Assembly (NCBI GenBank): GCA_964352855.1
Contig: CAYGTR010000015.1
Coordinates: 1 to 64,000 of the forward strand
Direction of reading: 5' to 3'
DNA length: 64,000 bases
Origin: Litorimonas sp964352855
GTDB lineage: Bacteria > Pseudomonadota > Alphaproteobacteria > Caulobacterales > Maricaulaceae
The position numbers were made by a program, and so were the translations under genes. This document shows positions 17,576 to 27,435 of this stretch, in pieces (positions within the stretch are counted from its first letter, which is position 1; every line of letters begins with the position of its first letter). The notes beneath the pieces were generated by a model. It saw nothing but the letters and a program-made list of their open reading frames with translations, was not told the origin of the DNA and made no database searches.

Positions 17576-18433
17576 TTAATCGCGGGCAGCGACGGTTGTC
17601 GCACCGGGAGTTATCGTATTGTCTGCGACAGCATTATCAAAGCTGCCCCCATTGGCGGCCCAACGTGCAAAATCTGCTTTGCTGACCACTTTCACTTCAA
17701 TCGGCATTTTATAGTGTAAGATCCCGCAAATTTCAGAACACTGCCCGTAATAAGTGCCTTCTTTATACACCTCGAACCATGTTTCATTAATGATGCCGGG
17801 AACAGCGTCCATCTTGACTCCAAAGCTCGGGACAGCCCAGCTATGCATATTGTTCACGGATGTCACCAAAACCTTCACCTTTGTACCGACAGGCACAACA
17901 AGCGGGGCGTCTGTCGCCAAGAGATAAGGCACATTTTTTTCTTTCGCTTCGAGCTCTTCAAGAGGGTTTGAGATGATTTCCTCGATGTTTTCATAATCAG
18001 GATAAGTATATTGCCAGTTCCATGTATTTCCGACGGCTTTGACGGTCATTTCTGTCTGAGGCAGGCGGTCCTGCATATAAAGGAGCTGCATGCTTGGCAC
18101 GACCATGATCAAGAGCAGGATAACCGGAATAATCGTCCACGCGATTTCGAGGCCGACGTGATGCGTTGTCTTTGACGGAACGGGATTCGCTTTCTCGCGG
18201 AAACGGATCATGATGTAGCCCATCAGAGCTGTAACAACGACAACGATCAAACAGATAATAATAAAAACAATGTTATGGACTTCGAGAAGTCTATCCATGA
18301 CGGGTGTTGCAGACTCTTGGAACCACCAGCCGTCTTGCGTGGGTGCACCGATGACTTCTGCTGCTGCTTGCGTCGCAAAAGCGCCAAAGCCGAGGAGAGC
18401 AGTTCCCCCTAAAAGTGATTTAAAAAACCGCAT
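17576..18433 (-). CDS. ctaC: cytochrome c oxidase subunit II
   Basis: Subunit II accepts electrons from cytochrome c through the CuA centre. The 285 residues have a signal peptide (1-25, ending ATQAAAE), two helices at about 47-72 and 92-113, and a periplasmic cupredoxin domain. The CuA motif is complete: the WAVPSFGVKMDAVPG histidine region preceding, and CSEICGILHYKMPIEV with two cysteines, Glu, His and Met. The YPDYENIEEIISNP insert is common to alphaproteobacteria. SD GAGGACC. First gene of the operon; its promoter must lie in 18434-18603, shared with divergent tldD. Confidence 0.97.
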   Translation of the reverse strand: MRFFKSLLGGTALLGFGAFATQAAAEVIGAPTQDGWWFQESATPVMDRLLEVHNIVFIIICLIVVVVTALMGYIMIRFREKANPVPSKTTHHVGLEIAWTIIPVILLLIMVVPSMQLLYMQDRLPQTEMTVKAVGNTWNWQYTYPDYENIEEIISNPLEELEAKEKNVPYLLATDAPLVVPVGTKVKVLVTSVNNMHSWAVPSFGVKMDAVPGIINETWFEVYKEGTYYGQCSEICGILHYKMPIEVKVVSKADFARWAANGGSFDNAVADNTITPGATTVAARD

Positions 18434-18603
18434 TTGGTCCTCTTAAATTTTGCCTCACGCCCCTAGTGCGTTGAATGCCAGTCTATAGAGACAATAAAAC
18501 AGGAAGTCGTGAAGAGAGTTCGCTGCGGATTGTCGCATTTCCGCGGTTGTCTATCGCGTGAGAGCGCTTAGATAAAGAGGAATAACGGAAGAAAGCAATA
18601 TAA

Positions 18604-20019
18604 ATGTCAGATTTTGTCTTTGACGACAGTCAACTCTCGCCGAAACAGGCGCAAAACATCTTGGATGACACGCTTAAAGGCGCTGATGATGGCGAGCTTT
18701 TTGTCGAACGCTCCGCCTCGGAATCACTCACATTTGATGATGGCCGGTTAAAAACTGCCAGCTTTGACACATCACGGGGCTTTGGCCTGCGTTGCGTCGC
18801 GGGTGAAACGTCCGGGTTTGCGCAAGGCACTGAAATGAGCGAAGGCGCATTGTCGCGTGCGTCGCAGGCCGTTATCATGGCCAAACAAGGCTATGACGGT
18901 GCATTGGCCGCCTCCCCCAAACGCACAAACGCAAAGCTATATCCTGATGTTGACCCTGTGGCCCATCCCGGTTTTGGTATCAAAGTCGAGCTCTTGGAAG
19001 AAATTGATGCTTATTGTCGGGCGCTTGATCCGTCCGTCGTCCAAGTCACAGCCACACTGTCCGGCACGCGGCGTAATATAGCAATCCTTCGCGCAGGCGG
19101 TGAACGCTATGACGATATCCGCCCCCTTGTCCGCCTCAATATTTCTATTGTGGCTGAGAAAAATGGACGCCGTGAGTCAGGTTATGCGGGAGCCGGCGGA
19201 CGTAAAGCCTATGACAGCTATATCGCGCCCGAATTTTGGAAACCTTTAGCCAAAGAAGCTCTCAGACAAGCGAAGGTCAATCTTGATTCTGTGCCTGCGC
19301 CGGCAGGACAAATGGATGTCGTCCTCGGCCCCGGCTGGCCTGGCGTCTTGCTTCATGAGGCCATGGGACATGGCTTGGAAGGTGACTTCATCCGTAAAGG
19401 CACCTCCGCATTTTCCGGTATGTTAGGAGAACGCGTGGCATCAAAAGGAGTTACAATCGTTGACAATGGCACGATTCAAGAAGGCCGCGGCTCTCTGACC
19501 ATTGACGATGAAGGCACGCCCACCTCGAATACAGTTTTAATCGAAGACGGCATTTTAAAAGGCTATATGCAAGACCGCCTCAATGCCCGCCTTATGGGGG
19601 TAAGCCCGACGGGCAATGGTCGCCGCGAAAGTTTTGCGCATTCCCCTATGCCCCGCATGACAAATACTTATATGTTGGGCGGCGATAAAGACCCCGGGGA
19701 AATGCTTGCCGATTTAAAAGACGGTATTTACGCGACGAATTTCGGCGGCGGGCAGGTCGACATCACGAGCGGCAAATTTGTGTTTCAGTGCACCGAAGCC
19801 TACCGCGTCAAAAATGGTCAAGTAGGTGATGCGCTCAAAGGCGTTACGCTGATTGGTGACGGCCCGTCTGTGCTCAAGCAAATTCGACATATCGGTAATG
19901 ACATGGAAATTGACCCCGGCATGGGTGTCTGCGGCAAGGCCGGACAAGGCGTGCCTGTCGGCGTCGGCCAACCCAGTCTCTATGTCGAGAACCTGACTGT
20001 GGGCGGCAGTGCGACTTAA
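18604..20019 (+). CDS. tldD: metalloprotease TldD
   Basis: TldD forms a heterodimer with PmbA/TldE and cleaves small or unfolded peptides; known substrates are microcin precursors and the CcdA antitoxin. The 471-residue product holds the zinc motif HEAMGHGLEGD (H251, E252, H256), which TldD has and its partner lacks. The metal-site cysteine is in the C-terminal GGGQVDITSGKFVFQCTEAYR segment. The ATG has no strong SD. The partner gene pmbA lies at 32.7 kb in this window. It is divergent from the coxB operon, a common alphaproteobacterial neighbourhood. Confidence 0.96.
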   Translation: MSDFVFDDSQLSPKQAQNILDDTLKGADDGELFVERSASESLTFDDGRLKTASFDTSRGFGLRCVAGETSGFAQGTEMSEGALSRASQAVIMAKQGYDGALAASPKRTNAKLYPDVDPVAHPGFGIKVELLEEIDAYCRALDPSVVQVTATLSGTRRNIAILRAGGERYDDIRPLVRLNISIVAEKNGRRESGYAGAGGRKAYDSYIAPEFWKPLAKEALRQAKVNLDSVPAPAGQMDVVLGPGWPGVLLHEAMGHGLEGDFIRKGTSAFSGMLGERVASKGVTIVDNGTIQEGRGSLTIDDEGTPTSNTVLIEDGILKGYMQDRLNARLMGVSPTGNGRRESFAHSPMPRMTNTYMLGGDKDPGEMLADLKDGIYATNFGGGQVDITSGKFVFQCTEAYRVKNGQVGDALKGVTLIGDGPSVLKQIRHIGNDMEIDPGMGVCGKAGQGVPVGVGQPSLYVENLTVGGSAT

Positions 20020-20117
20020 TATGAACGGGGTATGAAGGCTTCCGCCTCGCTTAACCTTTCGACTCGCCTCGGCTTTCAGTGACCGCTATAGTGTTTTAAC
20101 TGTAAACGGAGAAAACC

Positions 20118-20792
20118 ATGAGTGGAATGAATTTAATGGACATGATTATGTCCGCCGCAGGGGGCCAAGCGCCACAACAAGTTGGTCAGCAATTTGGACT
20201 GGATGCGCAACAAAGTCAGAAAGCGATCCAAGCGCTCTTGCCCGCCATTTCATCGGGCCTGAAACAAAATTCAAGTTCCCCACAAGGTCTTGCAGGCCTT
20301 TTGGGTGCATTGCAAAATGGTCAGCATAGTCAGTATCTTGACAATCCGGCGCAGCTAGGCGCGCCGGCTGCTGTGGCCGAAGGCAATGGTATTTTAGGTC
20401 ATCTCTTTGGTTCAAAAGAAGTCAGCCGCGCTGTTGCCGGACGGGCCGCAGAACAATCCGGTGTCAGCCCTGACATCTTGAAGAAAATGCTCCCAATGGT
20501 CGCGATGATGGCGATGGGTAGCCTCGGCAAGCAGACGAGCGGCCAGCAAGGCGGCGGTATGCAAGAAATGCTTGGCCAAATGGCGATGCAACAGCTCATG
20601 GGTGGCGGGAAAAAGTCCGGCGGTCTCGGCGGTATGCTTGGCGGCCTCCTAGGCGGGGGCGCGCGCAAAGCCCAAGCCCAACAGCAGCAAGTCCATCAAC
20701 AAGGCCTCGGCATGATCGGTAAAATGCTCGACGCGGATGGTGACGGTAATACAATGGATGATATCCTCGGCATGATGATGAATAAAAGATAA
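20118..20792 (+). CDS. DUF937 family protein, Gly/Met/Gln-rich
   Basis: A 224-residue cytosolic protein. The first 120 residues match the DUF937/YidB-like pattern (helical repeats, NLMDMIMSAAGGQAPQQVG and a LPAISSGLKQN segment). The middle and end are low complexity: GGG and MGG runs, a GGLGGMLGGLLGGGARK stretch and a QQQQ patch near 190. The last 25 residues (MLDADGDGNTMDDILGMM) look like a dockerin/EF-hand-type DxDxDG loop, so calcium binding is possible. SD GGAGAAAA precedes the ATG. A terminator follows its stop. The function of the family is unknown. Confidence 0.82.
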   Translation: MSGMNLMDMIMSAAGGQAPQQVGQQFGLDAQQSQKAIQALLPAISSGLKQNSSSPQGLAGLLGALQNGQHSQYLDNPAQLGAPAAVAEGNGILGHLFGSKEVSRAVAGRAAEQSGVSPDILKKMLPMVAMMAMGSLGKQTSGQQGGGMQEMLGQMAMQQLMGGGKKSGGLGGMLGGLLGGGARKAQAQQQQVHQQGLGMIGKMLDADGDGNTMDDILGMMMNKR

Positions 20793-20814
20793 GTTTGCTC
20801 AAAGCTTTAAATAT

Positions 20815-20844
20815 AAAAGCCCACTCAAATCGAGCGGGCTTTTA
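20815..20844. terminator. bidirectional terminator
   Basis: AAAAGCCCACTC pairs with GAGCGGGCTTTT (one mismatch) around AAATC. A-tract and T-tract flank both sides, so it can serve both the DUF937 gene on the plus strand and the peptide transporter gene on the minus strand, whose stops face each other here. Confidence 0.85.
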
Positions 20845-20863
20845 TAATGGATTTACTCAGTGT

Positions 20864-22399
20864 TCAAGACGCGAGTTTTTCCACTTCGGCATTTGCCTCT
20901 TCGACGTCTTTTTCCCACCCCTTGGTAAACATCCCAATAAGGAGCACAACTGCACCAACGCCAATGACAAAGGTCGAAATAGTAGTGAAAAGAGAAGGCA
21001 TTTCTGCGACATTCTCAGGATCAAAGCCACCAGCTAATAAACCCGCAATGATATTGCCCATTGAATATGTCAGAACAAACAGTCCCATTAATTGCGCAAT
21101 AAAGCGTTTAGGTGATAATTTACTGACCGCAGATAAAGCGATTGGGCTGAGCCAAAGTTCGCCTACAGTATGAAGAAAGTAAGTCAGAACCAACCAAAAG
21201 ACTGTGACGTTACCCTCAGCAGCTGCACGCGCAGCATAGATCATAACAACAAAGCCGAGACCCATGATGACCAGACCAACTCCCATTTTGATGCCATAGG
21301 CTGGCGTCGAAAGTCGTTTGCCGAGCCAGAGCCAAAAATAGACAAAGAATGGTGTCAGAAGGATAATGAACCAAGAATTGATACTTTGAAGCCAAGTTGT
21401 TGGCATTTCCCAGCCAAAAATATTGCGGTCCACAAAATCACGTCCGAATAAATTCAGCGAGGAGCCTGCTTGTTCGAAACCTGACCAGAAACAGGTTGAG
21501 GCTACACAGACTAAAAGCAGTGCCAGCATTCCTTTTTTCTCAACCCCGGAAAGCTTACCTCCGAAATAAATCATGCAAAAATAAGCAATGAAAATACAAA
21601 TAAAGGCGACTGTAACGCCTTTGGAGATTGCAATAGGGTCGATGCTTAACAGACCTGAGAGCATGAGACCCGTCACGATGGCTAAACTTACGAGGAAGAG
21701 GCAGATAACCACCCAACTATTGCGTTGCCCTGCTGGTGTCATTGGAGAAGCAGGAGCCACTCCTGCTCCCTTAAGTGTTGGTTTCGTAAAATGGAAAACA
21801 ACAAGGCCAAATGCCATGCCGATTGCAGCTGCGCCGAAGCCAACGTGCCAGCCCACCTTTTCAGCTAAACCGCCACAGACAATATACCCAATAATTGAGC
21901 CGATATTGATCCCCATGTAATAGAGCGCATAACCACTATCGCGGCGTTCATCATTAGATGAGTAAAGCTGCCCCACCAAAGCGGATATATTGGGCTTAAG
22001 GAGGCCTGTGCCCAGAATAACAAGTATCAGCCCAATAAAAAACGTAGGTGTACTTGGTACGGCCAAAACGACATGCCCGCACATAATGACAATGCCGCCA
22101 TACCACACAGCCTTTTGCGACCCTATCAGCCTGTCGGCCATCCAGCCTCCGGGCAAGCCCATGAAATAAACAGATGCTGTGTAAAGGCCATAAATTGCAA
22201 AGGCCGTTGCCGTGCCAATGGCTAAGCCACCTTCAGCTATCGCCGCGGTCATGAAAAGAACGAGTATGCCGCGCATACCGTAATAGCTCATGCGTTCCCA
22301 CATCTCTGTTACGAAGAGATTCATCAATCCCATAGGATGTCCAAAAAATCTGGTGTCTCTTGCGCTTACCGCGGCCCCAACATTTACGGTATCAACCAT
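20864..22399 (-). CDS. POT/PTR family proton-dependent peptide transporter
   Basis: An MFS-type symporter of the POT family that imports di- and tripeptides with protons. The 511 residues form about 14 helices. The family's ExxER...YYG signature is intact near residue 32 (VTEMWERMSYYGMRGIL). GGWMADRLIG and the GIGLKPNIS-like (GTGLLKPNISALVGQLY) strings and FSHTVGEL-like (FLHTVGELWLSPI) in helix 10 are also hallmark. The ATG at 22399 has SD AAGGGGAG nearby. It is divergent from a TonB-dependent receptor, suggesting an outer/inner membrane pair for peptide uptake. Confidence 0.94.
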   Translation of the reverse strand: MVDTVNVGAAVSARDTRFFGHPMGLMNLFVTEMWERMSYYGMRGILVLFMTAAIAEGGLAIGTATAFAIYGLYTASVYFMGLPGGWMADRLIGSQKAVWYGGIVIMCGHVVLAVPSTPTFFIGLILVILGTGLLKPNISALVGQLYSSNDERRDSGYALYYMGINIGSIIGYIVCGGLAEKVGWHVGFGAAAIGMAFGLVVFHFTKPTLKGAGVAPASPMTPAGQRNSWVVICLFLVSLAIVTGLMLSGLLSIDPIAISKGVTVAFICIFIAYFCMIYFGGKLSGVEKKGMLALLLVCVASTCFWSGFEQAGSSLNLFGRDFVDRNIFGWEMPTTWLQSINSWFIILLTPFFVYFWLWLGKRLSTPAYGIKMGVGLVIMGLGFVVMIYAARAAAEGNVTVFWLVLTYFLHTVGELWLSPIALSAVSKLSPKRFIAQLMGLFVLTYSMGNIIAGLLAGGFDPENVAEMPSLFTTISTFVIGVGAVVLLIGMFTKGWEKDVEEANAEVEKLAS

Positions 22400-22614
22400 A
22401 TAACTCCCCTTATGAGCTTACTTCTTGGGGCGGGCATTGTGACCCTTCTCCCCTAAACTACTGTGACCTTTGGCATAAAGATTTGAACGGTGCAAATACC
22501 TTCCTACAGCTTTACACAGCCCTGCAATATTCTGCTCTAAATAATATGTTTAGGGGGTTGAGATTTTCACTTTTGCCTCTTATTGGCGTTAAAACGATAT
22601 TTGGGGAAGCTTCA

Positions 22615-24702
22615 TTGCGTCGCATATTCGAGACTTTATTTGCGAGTGTTGCGATTGGCGCAATGACGGTCGCACTCACGCCTGTTTTTGCGCAGGCTCA
22701 GGTTGATAGTGTTTCAACCACGGACCCGCAAGTTTATACACCTGCAGATTTTCTCCAATTTCAACCGCTCTCTGCCGCCGACCTGGTGTCGCGTATTCCG
22801 GGTTTTACCTTGCAAGGCGACGAAAGCGATGATCGCGGCTTTGGACAGGCCTCTTTGAATATTCTGATTAACGGTCGACGCCCTTCATCAAAGTCCTCTG
22901 ATGCCCGTGAAATTTTAAATCGTATTCCGGCCGATACCGTCACGCGCATCGAGATTGTTGATGGCGCATCCCTTGATATTCCGGGCCTGTCCGGACAAGT
23001 GGCGAATATCATCGCAAATTCAGGCACGATTGGTGGCAATTGGCGTTATGCGGCCCGTTTTGAAGAGGGCACAGAACCGCAAATCTTAGAGGGCGCCGTG
23101 AACTTATCCGGTAAGCGCGGGAATTTGGAATATGTTTTAGGTCTGGAGGCCGGGCAGTTTACATTTACAGAAACGGGCCCTGAGCAGTTTTTTAACGGCA
23201 GCGGTCTCTTAATTGAAGACAGGCGTGAAGAAACATTTTTTCAAGAACAACGGCCACAAGCAGATCTTAACCTAACGCTCAACCGCTATAATGGGGATGT
23301 TGCCAATCTGAACCTCTCCGGCAGTTTGCGAAACAGAAACAGCGGCACAAATGAGTTCTTTGAAGCCGTCACCGCACCGGGACGTACCGGACAGTCCCGC
23401 GGAAATGGCGGCGAAGATGAATATCGCTATGAAATCGGGGGGGATTACGCATCAGAACTCGACTTTCTGGGGTCCAACGGACGCTTTAAAATTATCGGCC
23501 TGCATAATTTGGAAAACACGCAATCAGAAACCGTATTTGAATTCCAAGAAGCCAATGCGCCGCTTCAAACCACGCGCTTTTCGCGTGATGATACTGAAAC
23601 AGAGTATATCGGACGCGCGGAATATACTTGGGCAAAAGGTGACAAACAAGACTGGGCTTTGGCAATCGAAGGGGCTTTTAATGCCTTAGATAGTCAAACC
23701 AGCATTCGCGTGAATAATGGAGACCCTTTTCCGGATGATGTGCGCGTCGAAGAAAAGCGTGTCGAAGCTAACATCACACAGAGCTTAGCGGTGAATAATG
23801 CAATTAACCTCCAAAGCTCTCTCGGTGCAGAATTTTCCGAAATAGAGGTCGTCTCAGAAAATGTTCCGTCCCGAGATTATTTTCGACCGAAAGGGTTTGT
23901 CAGCGCCTCTTACACAGCCTCTCCGACCTATACGTGGCGTGCAAAAGTTGAGCGGTCCGTGGGTCAATTAAATTTCAACACCTTTGTGTCCACCGTTAGC
24001 CTAGCGGATAACTTTGAAACGGGCGGTAACGACGATATTGTTCCGGATCAGCGTTGGAAGGGTGAGATTGAGCTAGAGCGGCAAGATGACAAAGCCATAT
24101 CAGGCACATTAAGAGCCTTTGTTGATTTCATTGATGACCCTATTGATCGCGTTATTATTCGGGAAATCAACGCCGATAATAACGAAATCATTTCCGAAGG
24201 ACCGGGCAATCTTGACTCTGCAACCCTTTACGGAGTCGAGGCCAATATGACATGGGTGATGGACTCAATTGGCTTTCAAGGTATGCGGTTAAACGCCGGG
24301 CTCTTTCTCGCAGACAGCTCAATTGAAGACCCCCTCACGTTCGATACCCGCGCGATCAACCAAACGACATTATGGAATTATGATATTGAACTGCGTCATG
24401 ACATTCCCAATACGCCTTACGCATGGGAAGTCGAGATAGAGCAAGGGCGTCAAAGTCCGTTTTTTAGACTCGATAATGAATTTGATACACGTTTCATTCG
24501 CCCCGAAGCACAAGTGACCTTTATTCATAAAACACTTTTGGGTATGCAATGGTCTGTAACGGCGTCAAATCTCTTTAACTTTAAATCACAACGTAACCGC
24601 ACAATTTTTTCCCCCAATCGTTTGGGCGAGGTTGTTCAGACAGAAAATTTTGCGCGTCAACGCGGACGTCGCCTTTCAATTACTGTGAATGATACATTTT
24701 AG
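22615..24702 (+). CDS. TonB-dependent outer membrane receptor
   Basis: An outer membrane beta-barrel receptor with an N-terminal plug. From a TTG at 22615 the product is 695 residues. That start is preferred because GGGGAAG lies six bases upstream and the product then opens with a clean signal peptide (RRIFETLFASVAIGAM... ending FAQAQ). The ATG at 22546 (no SD) and 22360 (inside the divergent transporter) are less likely. The plug is at about 40-140: SAADLVSRIPGFTLQG, LNILINGRRPSSKSSD, DTVTRIEIVDGAS. The barrel follows and ends in aromatic-terminated TVNDTF. No canonical TonB box is obvious. Substrate unknown; the neighbouring peptide transporter hints at peptides. Confidence 0.9.
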   Translation: MRRIFETLFASVAIGAMTVALTPVFAQAQVDSVSTTDPQVYTPADFLQFQPLSAADLVSRIPGFTLQGDESDDRGFGQASLNILINGRRPSSKSSDAREILNRIPADTVTRIEIVDGASLDIPGLSGQVANIIANSGTIGGNWRYAARFEEGTEPQILEGAVNLSGKRGNLEYVLGLEAGQFTFTETGPEQFFNGSGLLIEDRREETFFQEQRPQADLNLTLNRYNGDVANLNLSGSLRNRNSGTNEFFEAVTAPGRTGQSRGNGGEDEYRYEIGGDYASELDFLGSNGRFKIIGLHNLENTQSETVFEFQEANAPLQTTRFSRDDTETEYIGRAEYTWAKGDKQDWALAIEGAFNALDSQTSIRVNNGDPFPDDVRVEEKRVEANITQSLAVNNAINLQSSLGAEFSEIEVVSENVPSRDYFRPKGFVSASYTASPTYTWRAKVERSVGQLNFNTFVSTVSLADNFETGGNDDIVPDQRWKGEIELERQDDKAISGTLRAFVDFIDDPIDRVIIREINADNNEIISEGPGNLDSATLYGVEANMTWVMDSIGFQGMRLNAGLFLADSSIEDPLTFDTRAINQTTLWNYDIELRHDIPNTPYAWEVEIEQGRQSPFFRLDNEFDTRFIRPEAQVTFIHKTLLGMQWSVTASNLFNFKSQRNRTIFSPNRLGEVVQTENFARQRGRRLSITVNDTF

Positions 24703-24705
24703 ACG

Positions 24706-26073
24706 CTAAAAGATGCACTCTTTATAAGCGCGAAGAATATCATAATCCCAAGCGCCCTTGAACTGTCGGATCAATCGGTCGGCATTACTTTCACCTAAAA
24801 GCGCCATGCGGTCGAGGTCTTGCAGGAAAACGGTTTCATTTTCACCATGCGCATTTAATCGTCCGCGCGCATTGAGACCTGTTCGCGATATGGCAAGAAC
24901 ATCTTTGGCGATATCTTGAAGCGTTCCGTTTCTAAATACGGTTTGAAAGCCATGAAGCGGTACATCATTTCGAAGTTGCTGTCGTTCGTCTGCCGTCCAA
25001 TCTTTAACGTAGTCCCAAGCTGTATCTAACGCATTTGAGTCATACAACAAACCCACCCAGAAGGCAGGAAGCGCACATAGCTCATCCCATGGCCCGGTAT
25101 CGGCTCCCCGCATTTCGAGAAACTGCTTCAAGCGCACTTCAGGAAAAATCGTCGACAGATGGTCTTCGAAATCAGAGAGTGTCGCGATTTCTCCGGGCAC
25201 AACATCTAATTTACCTTCCAAGAAATGTCGGAATGATTTCCCCGAAGCGTTAAGATATTGGCCATTGCGATAAACAAAATACATCGGCACATCGAGCGCA
25301 TAATCTACATATTGTTCAAATCCGAACCCTTCATCAAAAACGAACGGTAACATACCCGTACGGTCCGCATCCGTATCCAACCAGACCCGGGAACGATAGG
25401 ATTTATAGCCATTAAGTTTGCCCTCCTTAAAAGGGGAGTTTGCAAACAGAGCGGTTGCCAAAGGTTGCAGCGCCAAGCTAACGCGGAACTTTTTGACCAT
25501 ATCGGACTCTGAGCTGAAATCGAGATTGGTTTGCACGGTACAGGTCCGAAACATCATCTCGCGCCCATACGTGCCGACTTTTTGCATATAATCACGCATG
25601 ATTTTATATCGTCCTTTAGGCATAACAGGGACATCTTCGAGCTTGGTATCAGGACGGAAACCTAGGGATAAAAACCCTGCGCCAATTTCATCCGCGACTT
25701 CGCGAACTTCGCGCAAATGGCGACTCACTTCTCCGCAAGTTTGATGCACATGCTCAAGAGGTGCGCCTGAAAGCTCAAATTGTCCGCCGGGCTCCAAGGA
25801 AACAGAGGCCCCGTCTCGCTTTAGTGCCACAAGGGTCTCGCCCTCAAAAACAGGTTCCCAATCAAAGCGTTGCAAGCCTTCGAGCATCGCCTTTATTGAG
25901 CAAGCACCGTCATAAGGCAACGGTAGCAATGAGCTTTGATCAAACCCGATTTTCTCATGTTCCGTACCGATGCGCCAGGCCTCAATGGGCTTTGACCCTG
26001 CGGCCAAATAATCAATCATTTCGGCTTTATGGCGCAGTGGCACTGCATTTTTACCAGAGCTGGGAGCGGCCAT
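24706..26073 (-). CDS. gshA: glutamate-cysteine ligase
   Basis: First enzyme of glutathione synthesis: joins glutamate and cysteine with ATP. The 455-residue protein belongs to the plant/alphaproteobacterial type (GCS2-like), not the E. coli type. Motifs seen: RIGTEHEKIGFD near the N-terminus, LEPGGQFELSGAPL, MMFRTCTVQTNLDFSSE and GYKSYRSRVWLDTDADRTGM. The frame can be extended three codons to a TTG, but the ATG at 26073 has a proper SD (AGGA) seven bases upstream. It converges on the TonB receptor, with three bases between stops. Glutathione supply fits the glutaredoxin-type peroxiredoxin and MAPEG genes nearby. Confidence 0.95.
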   Translation of the reverse strand: MAAPSSGKNAVPLRHKAEMIDYLAAGSKPIEAWRIGTEHEKIGFDQSSLLPLPYDGACSIKAMLEGLQRFDWEPVFEGETLVALKRDGASVSLEPGGQFELSGAPLEHVHQTCGEVSRHLREVREVADEIGAGFLSLGFRPDTKLEDVPVMPKGRYKIMRDYMQKVGTYGREMMFRTCTVQTNLDFSSESDMVKKFRVSLALQPLATALFANSPFKEGKLNGYKSYRSRVWLDTDADRTGMLPFVFDEGFGFEQYVDYALDVPMYFVYRNGQYLNASGKSFRHFLEGKLDVVPGEIATLSDFEDHLSTIFPEVRLKQFLEMRGADTGPWDELCALPAFWVGLLYDSNALDTAWDYVKDWTADERQQLRNDVPLHGFQTVFRNGTLQDIAKDVLAISRTGLNARGRLNAHGENETVFLQDLDRMALLGESNADRLIRQFKGAWDYDILRAYKECIF

Positions 26074-26272
26074 TTTCAATCCTGAATGCAGTCATTTTTC
26101 AATACTCCCTTACGCGCTCATTTTTATCCCGACAAGGCTACAGAGGCGCAGGGCGCTCACTTTAATTTGATGCCGCCTTAAACTGTAAAACTTTGTGATG
26201 ACAGCGAGCCGCAGAATGGCTTTGCGAGTAAGGCAGAGTTTCACTATGGGTTAGTCGAAATAGGAACGTGTA

Positions 26273-27397
26273 ATGGCCATTGATTTTATTGACCTTAAGA
26301 CCCAGCAAGCCCGCATCAAGCCTCAGATTGACCAAGCCTTGGCCGCTGTTTTGGAGCATGGCCAATATATTCTCGGGCCTGAAGTCCGCGAATTTGAAGA
26401 CAAATTTGCCGCTTTTGGGCAGGCCAAACATGCCATGGGCTGTGCAAACGGAACTGACGCACTTCTACTGCCGATGATGGCATGGGGTATGCCGCGCGGC
26501 GTGGCTGTTTTTTGCCCCAGTTTTACCTATTGCGCAACCGTCGAGGTTATCTGTCTCTTGGGCGGCATACCTATCTATGTCGATATTGACCGCGAGACCT
26601 ATAATATGTGTCCCGACAGCCTTCGAAAGGCTATTGAAGGTATCAAAGCGGAAGGCAAATATACGCCTTGGGGCGTTATCTCTGTCGATCTCTTCGGGCA
26701 GTCTGCCGATTATGAGCGCTTATCCCCTATTATTCGCGAACACGGGCTGAAATTCATAGCAGACAGTGCGCAGGGATTTGGCACCACGCAAAATGGCAAA
26801 CAGCCTTTACATTTTGCCGATGTGGCCACGACTAGTTTTTTTCCTGCCAAACCTCTGGGATGCTATGGTGACGGCGGGGCTGTTTTAACGAATGATGCTG
26901 ACCATCTCCACATTATGAATAGTGTTCATATTCATGGCATGGGTACAGATAAATATGACAATGTCCGCGTCGGCTTAAATTCACGACTAGATTCAATGCA
27001 AGCCGCGATTCTTTTGCAGAAGCTTACAATTTTTGAAGATGAAATTGAAAAGCGCAATCAGATTGCAAAACGCTATATCGACGGACTTCGCAGTAACGCC
27101 TTGCGTGTCCCCACAGTTCTGGACGGCGTTATTTCGACATGGGCACAGTTTACAATTGAGGTGCCGGATCCTGATAAGTTTGGCACTAAGCTTCGCGAAA
27201 AAGGTATTCCAACAGCTCGCTATTACCCGAAGCCTGTGCACAAACAAACAGCCTATCAAGACTATCCGTCCGGCGTCGGTGGTATGGCGAACTCAGAAGA
27301 CGCTATGACAAAAGTGATTGCTCTCCCCATGCATCCTTATTTGGATGAAAACATACAAGATATGATCATCGAGACAGCCAAAGCCGCCATGTTATGA
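26273..27397 (+). CDS. DegT/DnrJ/EryC1 aminotransferase
   Basis: A PLP-dependent sugar aminotransferase of 374 residues. These enzymes make amino-sugars for surface polysaccharides or antibiotics. Seen: IDLKTQQARIKPQIDQAL opening, CANGTDALLLP cofactor-site loop, DSAQGFGTTQNG with the aspartate that binds the pyridine nitrogen, and the Schiff-base lysine K193 in FFPAKPLGCYGDGGA. The C-terminus has HIHGMGTDKYDNVRVGLNSRLD, as in WbpE/WlbC relatives that make 2,3-diaminosugars. SD AGGAACG lies before the ATG. It stands alone, outside any visible polysaccharide cluster. Exact sugar not inferable. Confidence 0.93.
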   Translation: MAIDFIDLKTQQARIKPQIDQALAAVLEHGQYILGPEVREFEDKFAAFGQAKHAMGCANGTDALLLPMMAWGMPRGVAVFCPSFTYCATVEVICLLGGIPIYVDIDRETYNMCPDSLRKAIEGIKAEGKYTPWGVISVDLFGQSADYERLSPIIREHGLKFIADSAQGFGTTQNGKQPLHFADVATTSFFPAKPLGCYGDGGAVLTNDADHLHIMNSVHIHGMGTDKYDNVRVGLNSRLDSMQAAILLQKLTIFEDEIEKRNQIAKRYIDGLRSNALRVPTVLDGVISTWAQFTIEVPDPDKFGTKLREKGIPTARYYPKPVHKQTAYQDYPSGVGGMANSEDAMTKVIALPMHPYLDENIQDMIIETAKAAML

Positions 27398-27435
27398 TCT
27401 GAACTAACGCATTATAGTGTATAGCTATTGATTGA

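Noticed and set aside
22360..22614. Longer starts for the TonB-dependent receptor
   Set aside because: Codons from 22360 overlap the divergent transporter and have no signal peptide at the front; the TTG at 22615 has a good SD and a clean signal peptide.
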